Assembly: GCA_013397865.1 (NCBI GenBank)
Contig: VZTI01005061.1
Coordinates: 2,734,902-2,798,901 of the forward strand
Length of the DNA stretch: 64,000 nucleotides
Origin: Struthidea cinerea
Lineage: Eukaryota; Chordata; Aves; Passeriformes; Corcoracidae
Direction of reading: 5' to 3'
The notes below the pieces were generated by a model. It was not told the origin of the DNA and ran no database searches. It worked only from the letters and a program-made list of their open reading frames with translations. Shown piece by piece: positions 11,504 through 22,970 of this stretch. Made by a program: the position numbers and the translations under genes. Position 1 is the first letter of the stretch. Every line of letters starts with the position of its first letter.

Positions 11504-12330
11504 ATTTTTGCCTCCATATACACTTTGTGTTCGCTCTTACTGACTCCATCCTTAACATTCCTCTTCTTTGTATTTAGCCCCATCTTAACAGGCAATTCTC
11601 TGATCATTTTGAGAATTATCTCACCTCATGTTTCCATTGTCTTCAGCCACACAACCGGCTTCTGACTCCTGCTATCCATTTAATCCCACATCTGCCCTGT
11701 GTCTTGTCTCCTCCTGGCCAAATTCAATTTATTTTTGGACTTCAGCACTTTTCTCTTCTTTGTTATCACAAACTCTGTCTTCCAAGTTTCTTTGACTCTA
11801 CATGACAATAGTTTTCAGCTTTGATCCTACCTTTTTATCTCCTATCCACACTTCTCAAAATCCCACTCTGCAATTTTCCAGTGCAACCATGTCACGTGCA
11901 CCTGGATAACTTTAATCCTTTCTTTTCTGGCCTTTTACCTGCAGCTCTTTGATCCCTTTAATGAATAGTTACAATGTTGAATATGCAATTCTTCGTTGGA
12001 ATGTTAATCTATTCACATCCTCCTCCACCTTCCTGTCACACTTCTCCTGACTCATCTCGTCTCATTGACTGTCTCTGTCCCAGCATCATGAAGGTGCTCA
12101 GTGACTCCTCACCACGGATTCACAGATTTGTGACTGAATTTATCTGAGGAGGTGCTCCCATGCTAGGCTTCCTACAATCCCACAAGGCTCTTCAAATGCC
12201 CCTAGAGCCCCTGAGAGGCACATTCCTTTCCTGAGCTGATATATGTCTATATCCATTTAATTTGTTCTCTTAAATCTGCTTCTGTCTTTTACCATCCCTG
12301 AATTAGCCAAGCTAGCTAGAGAAATTCAAG
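11504..12330. other. Pyrimidine-biased stretch (C+T about 70-75% on + strand)
   Basis: For about 0.8 kb the plus strand is strongly C+T rich. In the four 60-base rows I counted (starting 11641, 11701, 11821 and 12001), 41-45 of 60 bases are pyrimidines. The bias is not a simple repeat, since the sequence is complex and aperiodic. No open frame of note is present. A decayed antisense retroelement or a region with transcription-linked strand bias would both fit. I recognise no family. Confidence 0.6.
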
Positions 12331-14081
12331 CCTAGTTACACAACTGCCCTCACTGAAGGACTATTAAAATGCTACCTTGTCACTGGTTTCACGGTACTGA
12401 CTACCCTGCAAACTATTGAGAGCTGGTTCTGGCTATGTGGACTTGCCTGGAGTAGATTTTAGTGCTGGTAAAAATAACAAAAAAAAGCAGAACAAAATGG
12501 ATTGAGTAAAATTCAAAGTTGAAGCAAAGGAAATCCAAAACTTTATTTCCAACTAGCCATAATGTTTGAAGAAATACGAGTTTTTAATACACATCTGGAC
12601 TTTACCTCCATAAAATGAGTGAAAACTTAACATTTGAATAACCTTGATTGTTGAAGAAGTTGTCAGCAAATTGTCAACTTTGAGCTTAGGATTTCTCTAG
12701 AACAAATCACAAATAAGTAAAAGTAAACCTGAGTTCTATACCTTGAATGTTTTCCTCCTAGTTTTTTAAATGGATGCTGTTGGAGTTAGGAATTTATGAG
12801 TCTGTTGTAAGAAATTTCAGTGTGATGATATCCCTTGCACAGGGGTAAATTGAAAACATCTGCTACTCTTTGAACTGACTTTTGTATAAGGTGCCTACTG
12901 CTGTTCTTCGTCACCTGCCTTCTTTCTGAAGGACAGTATACAACAGAAAAATTGCTCCTGTTACACATCTGCTGACCAGCTTCCCTCTTACATGGACGGC
13001 ACAGGTGGGCTGATGCAGCTCTGAGCAGCTGCACCAGCTCCTTCGATGTATAAGAAACCCAGAGAAAAACATTTGTATCACCACTATTGACTGCTGCTGC
13101 TGGATGGGTCCCTAGAGCTGGATGCAACAAAGAGCATGATCATGCCTGTGAAGCTGCTGTATTACATAAACTTAGTCAAGGACTAAGGTGTTTCTCTCTA
13201 TTAAATATTAAAGCCACAGGTAACTTAATAAGGAAAAAAACCCAATTTTGATCAGGCAGTTGTGAGATACGAAGATGTACTGTAGTTAGAAGCAGCAGGA
13301 GGCAGCATTCCCAACACTACTTTGTGGGCACATATTGGAAGAAAACCTTTCCCACTGGGCTTTTCAAAGCAACCTATTCTATTAGATGTGATCCGTGTTC
13401 TTGGATGTGAGCAAAAATATCACATTGTGCAGAAACAGAATACGTGAATAAAAAACGCAAGTAGGATCCACCTCCTCTGCAGAGCAAACCCAGACAGAGG
13501 AAGCTGAAGGCAGTTTGCATATGAGCTTCCCAGGGACATGAGTGACAGCTTGCATGGGTGAGCACAGTGCCTGTGTCCTGCTCATACCTGGAAAAGGACG
13601 TTTGTTAATTAAATAACCCCCCACTGCACACTGCTCTGTTTTATTATTATCAGTGTGCTAATTTTGTCATTAGGAAAAATAAACAGCACATCTTTGCCAC
13701 CTGATTTTGCACATTCAGACTGGTCCTTTCTAGCTACACTGGCTGCCTGGCAGGTGGGCTCCCACTTGGCACTTCCTCCCACAGCTTGCTCCATTCCAAA
13801 AGTGAGCCAGGGTCACGCAGCTGCAGCAAATTGGGTTACAGTTATCCAATAAAGACCTAGTTAAAGGGTAACCATCTAGAAAGATGCTGGCAAGCTTGAT
13901 GATTTTGGATGAACTTGCATGTGTGGGGAAGAGCATGGAATATGTCCAGGTTTTGCAGTTTATTTACAATGAAACTGTATGGACCAGATTCCTGAACTGG
14001 AATAAATCTGTCCTGCTTCATTATTTCAGTGGTGCTCTGTAAGAAATATCCTTTGGGGACTTCAGCCCTGCCACAAAATGA
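12331..14081. other. Unique non-coding stretch
   Basis: Overlapping short open frames on both strands (for example minus 12786-13130 and 13857-14246) but no recognisable protein. No repeat family is identified. Confidence 0.6.
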
Positions 14082-14175
14082 AGTGTAGCTGAGTAGATAA
14101 AGCTTGAGCTTAGATCTCCGGAGATCTGGGCTTCGTTTCTGGATTGAGCACTGACCTCTTGTGTGGTCCCAGCCT
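14082..14175 (+). mobile_element. MIR-like tRNA-derived SINE remnant
   Basis: The blocks run in the order of a MIR element. TGTAGCTGAGTAGATAAAGC corresponds to the box A part ('tgtagcatagtggttaagagc'). CTGGGCTTCGTTTCTGG sits at the box B region ('ctgggttcgaatcccgg'). GAGCACTGACCTCTTGTGTG matches 'tgccacttactagctgtgtgacc'. MIRs are ancient and rare in birds. The copy is diverged, and part of its middle reads as the palindrome AGATCTCCGGAGATCT (14112-14127). Another tRNA-SINE family could fit equally. Confidence 0.5.
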
Positions 14176-15949
14176 GAGCAGTGCTTGTTTACTGGTTGTG
14201 CTGAGGCACTGTGACACCAAGGCTCACGGCCCGTTTGGCTGGGCACTGTGTAAGCGTCTCATGAACAGCATCCCCTGCCCAAATGTGCAGAGACAAAATG
14301 AACTTGCAGTGGTCTCTGTGCTGCTGTGTGTGCAAGCCCTGTGAGTCAGATTTGTGTGGTGCAGGAAGCCTGGCTGCGCTATTTGTGGTGTAGCACATCC
14401 TGTCCTACACACAATCTGGATTATCCTCAGGCACCAGACACTTGGTTCTCGAGGCAGCTGCATCTTTCCATTTGAGTGCACCACTTGGAGTCACATGAAG
14501 GGCTAAGGTAATGTATTCCAAGTAGGCACCTAAAGTAATACACTTCTCCCCTTGGTGAATGCAAATAATTAACATTAATTAGAGCTGCGCACATGCATTA
14601 AGAGCAGATTTCAGCACTCTGGGGAAATTTTATTTTCAATTAAGTGAAAAAATACTTTAAATTCTGATCGCTCTGAAAACCAAGAGCTTCTGTGCCAAGT
14701 TACCTGACTTTCTTTTAACCAAGTCTGCTCAGAAATTAAAGGCAAGGGCAGCACACCTAGATGATGTTTCCCACTGAGGCAGATCTTTCAGCAGCATTAA
14801 TTAGTCTTGGTAGAGCTTACAGCTATGGATGAATGGACAAGGACACCAATGTTTTCAGTGGCTGACAAAATGCTGGGAGATAACTCTTCCAGGTACAGAA
14901 ACTAAATTGTATTACACTTGTGTTCCTAGAAGCTCTCCCTAGTGGGGCAGTATAAATTTCATATATTATCTGCCACGCCTCAAACTCACATTAATATTTT
15001 TTCATTACCAAGTCCTGCATCTACAGATTAGGAAATACTAGAACAGGGCAGGTTTGTAGCCTGAACTCAGCTCCTAGAGCTTTTGCAATTTGATAGGCTC
15101 TTCTTGTCCATAGTCACATTCTTTTATTTCTCTGAGCACCTGCCTGTTTGGCAAGCAGGATGGATGAGGCTCAGAGGACATTCAGATGTTTGATGTTTCT
15201 TATTAGCTTTGTCATTCAGCATGTGGCCCCATGCATTATTTACTATGGCTTCACTGGAGCTCTTGAGGCAGAATCTTTCTCTTCCGTATGGACTCTTTCA
15301 TAGTGTTCATGCTGTACAAGCTTCTTCCAGAAAGTCTGGTGTTCTCAAGAGTGTAGGGAGGTACTTGGATTGCTTGTTTACCTTCTATCCTGAACATCAT
15401 TTGTCTTCCTCATAAAGAGCTTGGCAGTGTGACTTGGCCCTAGCCTGCTTCAGCAGAGCCTGGGCCATCCCACATCCCGCTCCCGGCGCTGGTTAACAGG
15501 GTCGTATTGCTTGGCAGAGGGACAGAAGTAGTGACCAGGTAAACTATAAAAACTCTATTGGTCAGAAGTAAAACAATGCCTTTCCCAATAGACACAAGGC
15601 TTGATTTTGGGAGTGGGATAAACCTGAAAACAAATTAAATAGAAATTGTAATCTGTCAACAGCATTGTTTTACATTAAGGCAATGTTGGGAGAGAGGATT
15701 TCCAGATGCCTGGGTTAGTCTCTGCTTAAGGTGCTGCCCTTACTTCATCTGTCTTTTTCTTGCAGCAATTCATCTGCAGCACTCAATCAAGGAGAGACTT
15801 CACGTAAAAAGTCACTTGTTAGTGCCAGGATGTGCTGTGAGCAAGGCTGGCCAACTCAGGAGGGGAATACGTCGTACGGAATGTCTTTTCACTGATGGAG
15901 GGAAGAACTGGGTATTTTCTGCTTTCCTTTACTCCAAATGGGAAGGAGT
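14176..15949. other. Unique non-coding stretch; AT-rich homeobox-site segment at 14555-14660
   Basis: No gene is seen. Between about 14555 and 14660 the sequence is rich in ATTA/TAAT cores (AACATTAATTAGAGC, CATTAAGAGC, TTTTCAATTAAG) next to GCTGCGCACATGC. This style is common in developmental enhancers, but this is only an impression from motifs. The rest is unremarkable. Confidence 0.45.
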
Positions 15950-16190
15950 GTGTGATGCCTGAGCATGGCTGGCCTGGTTGCACACGCCAGGGCAGTGGTG
16001 CCGGGGGTGGCTGTCCTGCCTCCCTGGCTGGCAGCGGCTCCGCGGCACCAGCACTCCCAGAGCCAATCGACCTTGGCACGCCGCATCCTGCCGGAGCTGG
16101 CGACCTGCCTGGCCAGCCGGCAGCCGGCCACCAACACAGATGGGCAGGACTGGTGGTGGCCAGGGCATGTCACATCACCCTCCTCCTGCC
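15950..16190. other. Small GC- and CpG-rich island
   Basis: About 240 bp stand out from the AT-rich surroundings by high G+C and about a dozen CpG dinucleotides (for example CTCCGCGGCA, CACGCCGCATCCTGCCGG, CAGCCGGCAGCCGGCC). Because stops are rare in such sequence, four or five frames stay open at once (up to 148 codons with the flanks). None reads like a known protein, so the frames are composition artefacts. It could be a small CpG island of a non-coding promoter, a remnant of a GC-rich repeat, or an unmethylated distal element. Confidence 0.6.
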
Positions 16191-16394
16191 ATGCTGCAAA
16201 ACCTCACAAACAGCGTTGTCAGTGATGGAAGCTGTTGTTGCTGAAGGTTTTCTCTCATTATTCGCAGTTCATGGTGTTGGTAAGGTTATTTTCAAGCCAA
16301 GCAGTTTTTCAACAATGTATGCTTATGTAGATCTCATTTAAAACAGTAGCTTGTCACATGCTTTATATTCATGGGAACTTCAGAGAACAGTTTT
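16191..16394. other. Unique non-coding stretch
   Basis: Short transition from the GC-rich island to AT-rich DNA. Nothing is recognised. Confidence 0.6.
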
Positions 16395-16640
16395 TAAAGC
16401 CCATGCAGTCTGGATTTAATTTGCATTTCAATTAATATTTCAAATGAATTCCTTGGCCTTGTTTATTTATTTATTTATTTGAGCCTTTGAGAGCAAAGGC
16501 GCTATCAAAGTCTTGAAATTAGAAGGACTGGGATTTCTTTGAGCACAGCTTTTATTTGGTCATATTGTCCAAATAGACGCCTCTGACTAATTATTAATAT
16601 TAAATGGAATTAGCTACTCTGTAGCTTAGACTCAAGATTC
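16395..16640. promoter_or_regulatory. Candidate conserved non-coding element (enhancer-like)
   Basis: The segment packs many developmental-factor-like sites: GGATTTAATTTGCATTTCAA (an octamer-like ATTTGCAT with a TAAT core) and AATTAATATTTC. Further on come CCTTTGAGAGCAAAGGCGC and CTATCAAAGTC, a facing pair of TCF/LEF or nuclear-receptor-like CTTTGA/TCAAAG cores. CTAATTATTAATATTAAATG closes the segment. It includes a (TTTA)5 run at 16461-16480. The call is an inference from motif density, since no alignment could be made. Confidence 0.25.
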
Positions 16641-16930
16641 TCATTTGCTTTATGGCAGAGGCTGTAGCAAGCTCACTTTGCAAGAAAGAGGAACAAGTAT
16701 TCTTATTACCTGTTAAGAGTGACACAGTTTAAAATGAAGTTTTAGATACATGAAATTAAAAAATAAACAAAAAACCCTCAGTCTTGTAGAAAGAATGAGG
16801 TTACATGTAGATCTTGAGGAAAAATTGGAGGCTCCATTTCAGGAAAGCATTTAAACACATGCTTAGCTTTTTGTTGGTCAAAATGCTTAAACACATTATT
16901 CAGATTAGACACTGCTTATCTTTCAGAAGT

Positions 16931-16947
16931 TAAAAAAAAAAAAAAAA
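16931..16947. repeat. Poly(A) tract
   Basis: About 16 adenines. No SINE or processed pseudogene body is recognised upstream. Confidence 0.9.
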
Positions 16948-17726
16948 CAAACTAAAAATGAAGTTAAATTCTATTCAAGCAATGAATTCTTCAAATATGT
17001 TTGAAATTAATTGCAAGAAAGTGTAATATTTCACCTATCCCAAATTGATTTGTTAGACGTTAACAGCATCTAATAATAAATGCCCTGGGTCAATTCTGGG
17101 TTCTTTATAGAGGAAACATGAAAGTTATGTTGGTTGGCTCTATACCTGTTATTGATGGTGAAACAGTGGCTAAGATGCTGCATAGCAAAGGGCTGCCTTT
17201 ATGAATTCAGTGCAGAAATAATAGCACTGAACTCTAACAGTGCTTATTGCCTGAAAACTTCAAGGCAAATAGGCATGAAATTAGCAATTAGGGAAATTAA
17301 CCTTATTACTTTCTTATCAGAGTCAAAGAAACTGAGGCAGGAGACAAAACATCAACTGTTTTAAAATCAGCAGCCATCTAGGAGTAAAGCTGGAAGGAAG
17401 ACATCCCTCAGTACAGTACCAGTGAGCACATCCCTGGCAGAAAGTCAGTCCCTCTTCTTTGTCGGGAGAGCTGCCGGGTGATGAGGAAACAGCTGAGTCT
17501 TCACTGGTGTCAAGGTAGGCAGCTGTGGGGGTACAGCAGAGTGTCTTCTTTTCATACAGATGGATATTTCCAGCACTTATGGCTACTGCCAGATACACCA
17601 GGTGCCATGAAACATTTTCCTTGTGGTTTTTGGGATCAGGATTTTAGTGAAGGCATTTCGAATTGTTTGGCTTTTTGACACCTTTGGCTTTCCAGACTTA
17701 AATCTACTTATGAAGAACAGCAAACT
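16948..17726. other. Unique non-coding stretch
   Basis: Short open frames only (76-91 codons) and overlapping on both strands. No repeat family is recognised. Confidence 0.6.
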
Positions 17727-17806
17727 TGTCGCTGTTGTACTCCGACCAGAGAGAAATCACGACACGAAAGTTCAAGTCCGGGAAGAGAATGGAATGGCAT
17801 GGGGCC

Positions 17807-17812
17807 TTTATT
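17807..17812 (-). promoter_or_regulatory. AATAAA polyadenylation signal of the LTR
   Basis: AATAAA on the minus strand (TTTATT on plus) within ATAATAATAAAGGCC, between the TATA box and the U5-like end. Confidence 0.65.
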
Positions 17813-17822
17813 ATTATACAGA

Positions 17823-17836
17823 CCCGTTTATATACC
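17823..17836 (-). promoter_or_regulatory. TATA box of the LTR
   Basis: GGTATATAAACGGG on the minus strand, a near-canonical TATATAA core, correctly placed upstream of the LTR polyadenylation signal. Confidence 0.65.
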
Positions 17837-17913
17837 CTAGTTCGCCTGGATGGCATGAGGTCACTGGTCACTGATTATCCGCCTCCCGTACCGGTTGGCT
17901 AAAACCCACAACA

Positions 17914-20900
17914 CCCATTTCAAAATATTTTTCCAGTCAATATCATAACAAAGCTACATAACAACTTGCAGGTGCAGATAGAGAGAATTTGTTTGCAAAA
18001 CCCTAGCACTATTTTTCATAGCTTGCGTGAGAAAAGCAGGATTCTCACAGAATGCTGCAGAAAGCTGGAAAATTTCTATGCTGAAAGCTTTTCAGCATCC
18101 ACACAAACTTTCATCTCTTTTCCTATTTTCAAAATGAGTTCATAACCCTCTGCTTCAGTCTCTAGGCTTCATGCTTCTGGGAATGCCACAATACAGATGT
18201 GAAACTCTTAGACTAATCCACCATAAATTAGATGGTGGGAAATACATTAAAGTACCGTAGACTTTATTTTTGCAAAGCTGATAAAACTGAACTCGGCTTT
18301 AAACTCTTTTCGTGGCCAAAACAAACCAAACTTCTTCTCCAGAAGATTTAATTTGTTCATCTCTTTTTCATAGTCAAACGATCAAGCTTACTGTTCAGTG
18401 TTCAGTATTCGCTGTTAAAATCTGTTGAGAACACTGGCAGGTAGCTGACTCTGCCAAGCACATCCCAACACTCTCAAAGTGTGAACACTTTCAGGGATGG
18501 TGATGAAGGACAGGACTCCAACTTAATTTTTAGAATCAATTTTACGAACAAAGCACAAAATTCAGACTTCTGTAATTGGAAGAGATTCTGTATTGTAAAG
18601 TAATTTAGCAAGAGATTATTGCAACAGGAGATTTTACCCTGAAATCAATTCAATTGTGTTGTGTTCATGCAAGGTTTCTTTCTCTCTTTCTTTCTTTTTC
18701 TTTCCCCCACCTCCCCTAGTCATCACTGTTACTAATTCCGGCTTATACCCATCAGAATCTTACCAAAATCTACCTTGAGAAAAAGCAGAATTAGTCAAAA
18801 TGAGGAAATGTGAACTGCTGCCTTGGAACAATGGGAAAAATGTTTCCAGTAGTTACCAGCAGCAAAACACTAGGCAGGGCAGAGTGAGGGTGGGAATTTG
18901 TACAGTTCGTGATGGTACCCAGAGGCATTTCCAGCATAAAAACAGTTCTTTTCAACCTCATACTAAATAACAAGAATTAGGAGGCAATGGATTGGGATTT
19001 AGAGAGTCTAGACAGAGGAGGATTACCTTTTCCACCAACTTCCCCTCTGATCTTGAACCTTTCAGCCTCTTTCTGTTTCTCTTGTCTGCAGCCGTTAAAT
19101 GGGAATCTGAAGGAATAGTCATTTCCTTTCTTACCACTTTATTCTCAGTTCTTCAGCATGTTTCATGTAGTTAAAAACTCCCAACATCTTCAGCCTCCAG
19201 CCATGTGGGAGTGGTGAAATCAGATCCAACCACAGACATCAGAAGACACTTCCAAATTAGGACACTTTTAAACTTTGTGAAAATCACAAACATGCTAAAG
19301 AACACATTCACATACACAAAAATATTTATGATTTCATTAACAACACAGAATGAAATGTGTTCAGAACTCTTCCTGTGTTCTGAAAATAATCAGATTATTA
19401 TCTGATGCTGAAATTGCACAAATAGATTCTTGGCATGCAATTATATTTTCCCATGCAGTTTTTTTTAATCTCCATGTTTCTCCAACATGTCACTCATTTT
19501 TCATATTCATTTATAGTTAAATGTAAACAAAGTGCCATAAATTAATTCCATGTGTAGTTAATTTTTCTGATAAAATATAGATGAATGAACATGTTGTCTT
19601 CATTCATTTCAATTAAGAGTCTTCAATTAGTTTTAAAATCCCAGTGAAAAAAGTATCCACAAGACATGCTTTCATTCAGGTCACATGTAGATGGAGACAT
19701 TGCATAAAGACCTACAACAAACAGTGTCTGAATGAAATCTAGGTTGTCCTAATCTGTCTGATAATGTGACAGAGAATAATAGTTTCATTTGTTGTAGAAG
19801 ATACGATCATGCCGAAGTATGGTGCAGGGCAAGGAGACAGTGAAGCACAGTATTCACAGAAAGATGGTGAGGAGGTTATAATCACCTTCTAAGGAAGGAA
19901 GAACCAGAAGACAAAGAACTTTTAAAGCTGGGCTTAGGCAAGCAAGAGAAGGACTGCAATATGGTTGATTAAGTTGTGTGCATGACCACGAGTTTCAAAG
20001 TGACACAGTGTTAAAGAGGAGTTTTAAATAAAGAATAATGATGGTAAAAAAATAATTAATTGTAGAGCGCTTACACTGACCTTAATATGGCAGCAACATA
20101 GCTTGAGAGTCATTCCTTGCCCCTAGTTTCTGGATACATTTAAATATTTGCTATTGTAGTGCAATAAAAATCTTACTGACTTTTGTGTTTGGAAATCTAT
20201 TGTTACTGGAGCACAGTAGCCTCTAGACGCACCTAGTGAATCCAGCTTCACTGTGATAGGCATAGTTATTAAGCCTTGGCATTTCAGAGACCTGGCATTA
20301 TTTTTTTTGGTGAGGGTTGCAGTGAAATTGCTGGATGCTGTTGTCTTTTATTTTTTCACCTCTGAACTGGAGAAGAGTGTTCATCCTATCTCTCCCTTTT
20401 CCCAGTTTTACTGATATGTTCTGTAGCGCCTTGGTATCTGTGGGTGCACTGTCACACAACTGAAATTTGCCAACTGCAGACAGATCTGTAAAACAGTAAA
20501 ACTGTGAAAATTAGGGGGTATATTTAAAGACATCAGAAAGATCACTGAGGCTGGAACAATTTCTATCTCATAAAGAATAATAATCACAATCAACCTGCTA
20601 ACATTGAGACAAGTAACTATGAGTTTTGAAAGAAAATGAGGAAAAGGGGTTCTTAAGCTATCAGGCTAGAAAAGACAAGATGAAAGTGGAAGAGAAATGT
20701 CCTGCTTTTCTTTCTTTGTCTTTGTTTCTATTCAACTCATGGATGCTTTCTGGTACAAACAAATAGGATGATGCACCTTGTGCAAAATTGTCGAATGCAA
20801 GAATAATTAAAGGTAATTTGGTAATTTAAATAGTATAATTTATAATTAATGTCATTTACAAAGTACTTAAGCAATGTCTCTATGCAAATCAGCCATCTTC

Positions 20901-22738
20901 TCAGCAACACAGCTCCTGCAACTGCAAATGTTTCTCCCAGATTTTCACCAATTAATGCTTAGCTGTGATAGGTCCCCTTTGGTACGTGGCTTCCCAGCAC
21001 AGAGGGATCAAATGCTCTTCCTTTTGTGCTGCATCAGTTTTGAAGAATTACCATTGTGAGATTTTTTCCTTTTAAATGCTCAAAAACCCTCCAAAAGATG
21101 ACTCTCCAAATAATATAAACATGTTACTCATGTTAGTCTATTTTTTTGTGTGAGCAAGTTCACTTCCAGTTTAACAAGTGCCTCGTCTCTTACAAATGAA
21201 ACAAAACAAATTTTCTAGTGGGCGCCACTAATGTTGCTGATCCTGTGCTGAGAAATGCTTGTTATGGTGGCATCTGAAATACATATTTGGGGGATTTTCT
21301 TAAAAAAATAATAAATTAAAGATTGTCCAAGGGAGTTTCTCATCTGGGCTAAACACTAACTGTCCCAAGGTCAGGGAGGGAGTGGAGAAGGAGCAATGAA
21401 CTGAGGGGTAGTCACAACTTAGTATTTTTCCAGCCTTCTGTCAGTGTTGTGGGCCAGGGAAACCCACCCAGTCCATAGTTACAGCAGTGGCTTTATGTCG
21501 TTGATTCTATCTATATACATAATTGCTTTATTTCTATGACTATATTGTAATTATTAATTTGTTATTTTTAATTGTTATTATAAATTTAAGATGTGAAAAG
21601 AGGAGCTACTCAAAAGAGGAACTATTCCAAGTTTGTTTTCCATGAGATGGAAGGACAGCAGCATTCCCTTGTACAGCAGGCTGGCCAAAGCTTTGCCCCT
21701 TTAATTTCACTGATTTTGCCTCTGAAGTGCAGGCTCTTAATTATTATCCTTAAAGGGAGTGCTGCCAGGAAGGATTCACTTTGGAGATGTCTTGCTTTAT
21801 TGGCAAGGCAACTAAACCTGACAGTGAAGGCTGCCAAGAGGAGAGTGGTGTGATTTTACTGAGTAGGAAGGGATGACAGGAGGAGTCCACTGTGCATAAT
21901 GTTGCCTGAGAAAGGCCATGAGAGAGTGATGCTCACATGAAGGAGAGGATTTGTGGTGGAAAGCAAGAGAAGATCAACAAGGAGGTGAAGGGCGTGGAGT
22001 GGGGGTGAGGGTGGGGATGACAGCACAGCAAGAGCAGTTATGAAAGAGAGGAGGCTGATCTGATTATGCAAAAGAGACTGCTCCTGTGCTTTTTTTATTC
22101 TATTCTGTGTTAAAAATTACAGCAAATTCCATATGTGGGATTTTCTTCAGGCTACCAGTAAGTCTTAGCCAGCTTCATTTTTTTGCAGCAGTTGTACCAT
22201 CTATTCTAGTCCAAATTCTATGTTACCATATCTAACACCCAAAGAGAGATGGGTGGTGGGAGAAGGGGAGGCAAAGATGTAAAAAAAGGCACAATACTAC
22301 AGATATAAAAAGCATTAAGAGATAAAAGGGTGGCAAGTGAGTGAAGAGAGAAGGATTTTGGAAAAAGGATACTTAAAGCCGTGAAGAAGAGCGACCATTA
22401 CCACCCTACACAGTCAGGAAATGTTTCCAGGTGAAGGGCTACAAGTAACAGTCCATCTAAACCATTTCAGTCTTCACAGCAGAAGAGAGAATTAATCTAT
22501 TTGGTCAAAAAGTAAGGTATTTTGCTGTTCTAGTTAATGCTTCATTGAAAGGCAGAATGTAGAACATTAAAGAAATAGTATTTCGGAAATTATTGAGGTC
22601 CTAAGAAACTCTACCAAGTATTAAATTTTTTGTGCTTATATGCACTTCAGTAAAATGAGAGCAAAATTTAAATGCAATGTGTACCAGCTTTCATGACTGT
22701 AATACCTGAGCAGATAAGGCTCTTACCCCTGCAACTCT
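17914..22738. other. Unique AT-rich non-coding stretch
   Basis: No gene or identifiable repeat apart from a pyrimidine tract at 18675-18717. Open frames are 60-86 codons, mostly overlapping on both strands. A very AT-rich patch lies at about 21530-21595. Confidence 0.6.
18675..18717. repeat. Pyrimidine tract (CTTT/CT)n
   Basis: TTTCTTTCTCTCTTTCTTTC continues into TTTTTCTTTCCCCCACCTCCCC, giving about 43 bases with a single purine. It is a simple low-complexity tract able in principle to form triplex DNA. Confidence 0.9.
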
Positions 22739-22970
22739 TCTATTTCACAGCAGGGCAACTGAGGCATGGAGAGACAATGTCTTAGGTCTTTCAGATCTTA
22801 ACTTCCCCTGAAAACAGCAGGTGTTAAATTCTGCAACACCTCAAAGAGACTGGTATTAAATGATTCATTGAAGATCACACAGCAGAAACGCATGAGGAAA
22901 TAAAGACTTTAAGCTGGAAACCTCAAGTCCTGGCTTACTACCTTAAACACTAGAGCATTCAACTCTCCTA
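22739..22970 (-). mobile_element. MIR-like SINE, antisense, with an internal insertion
   Basis: Two blocks follow the antisense MIR consensus. The first (about 22752-22782) has GCAACTGAGGCATGGAGAGAC ('gaaactgaggcacagagag'). The second (about 22872-22965) has GATCACACAGCAGAAACGC ('ggtcacacagctagtaagtgg'), then AACCTCAAGTCCTGGCTTAC ('aacccaggtctgtctgac') and ACACTAGAGCATTCAACTC ('agcccatgctcttaacc'). About 85 bp of unrelated sequence lies between the blocks. The copy is ancient and diverged. Confidence 0.55.

Larger units (their letters stand above)
17727..17913 (-). mobile_element. Solo LTR of an endogenous retrovirus, short and CpG-rich
   Basis: Read on the minus strand the element starts at TGTTGTGGG (or TGGGTTTTAGCC). 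It runs through a TATA box (GGGTATATAAACGGG), then an AATAAA polyadenylation signal about 15 bp further on, and ends with GGAGTACAACA (or ACAGCGACA). That is the U3-R-U5 order of a retroviral LTR in about 181-187 bp. The outer ends form TGTTGT...ACAACA inverted repeats. About 11 CpGs survive in a CpG-poor neighbourhood, which suggests a fairly recent insertion. No internal retroviral genes, primer-binding site or second LTR is seen. Flanking target duplications are not clear, the best being CAAACT against CAACAC. It carries no protein. Confidence 0.75.

Noticed and set aside
14112..14127. 16-bp palindrome AGATCTCCGGAGATCT as a standalone signal
   Set aside because: About one such palindrome is expected by chance in a window this long; it is kept only as a note on the SINE.
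15895..16341. 148-codon frame through the GC-rich island
   Set aside because: Four or more frames are open across the same bases, as expected from high G+C; no domain is recognisable.
17914..17935. Retroviral internal region next to the 17.7-kb LTR
   Set aside because: No primer-binding site, gag-like frame or second LTR is found on either side.
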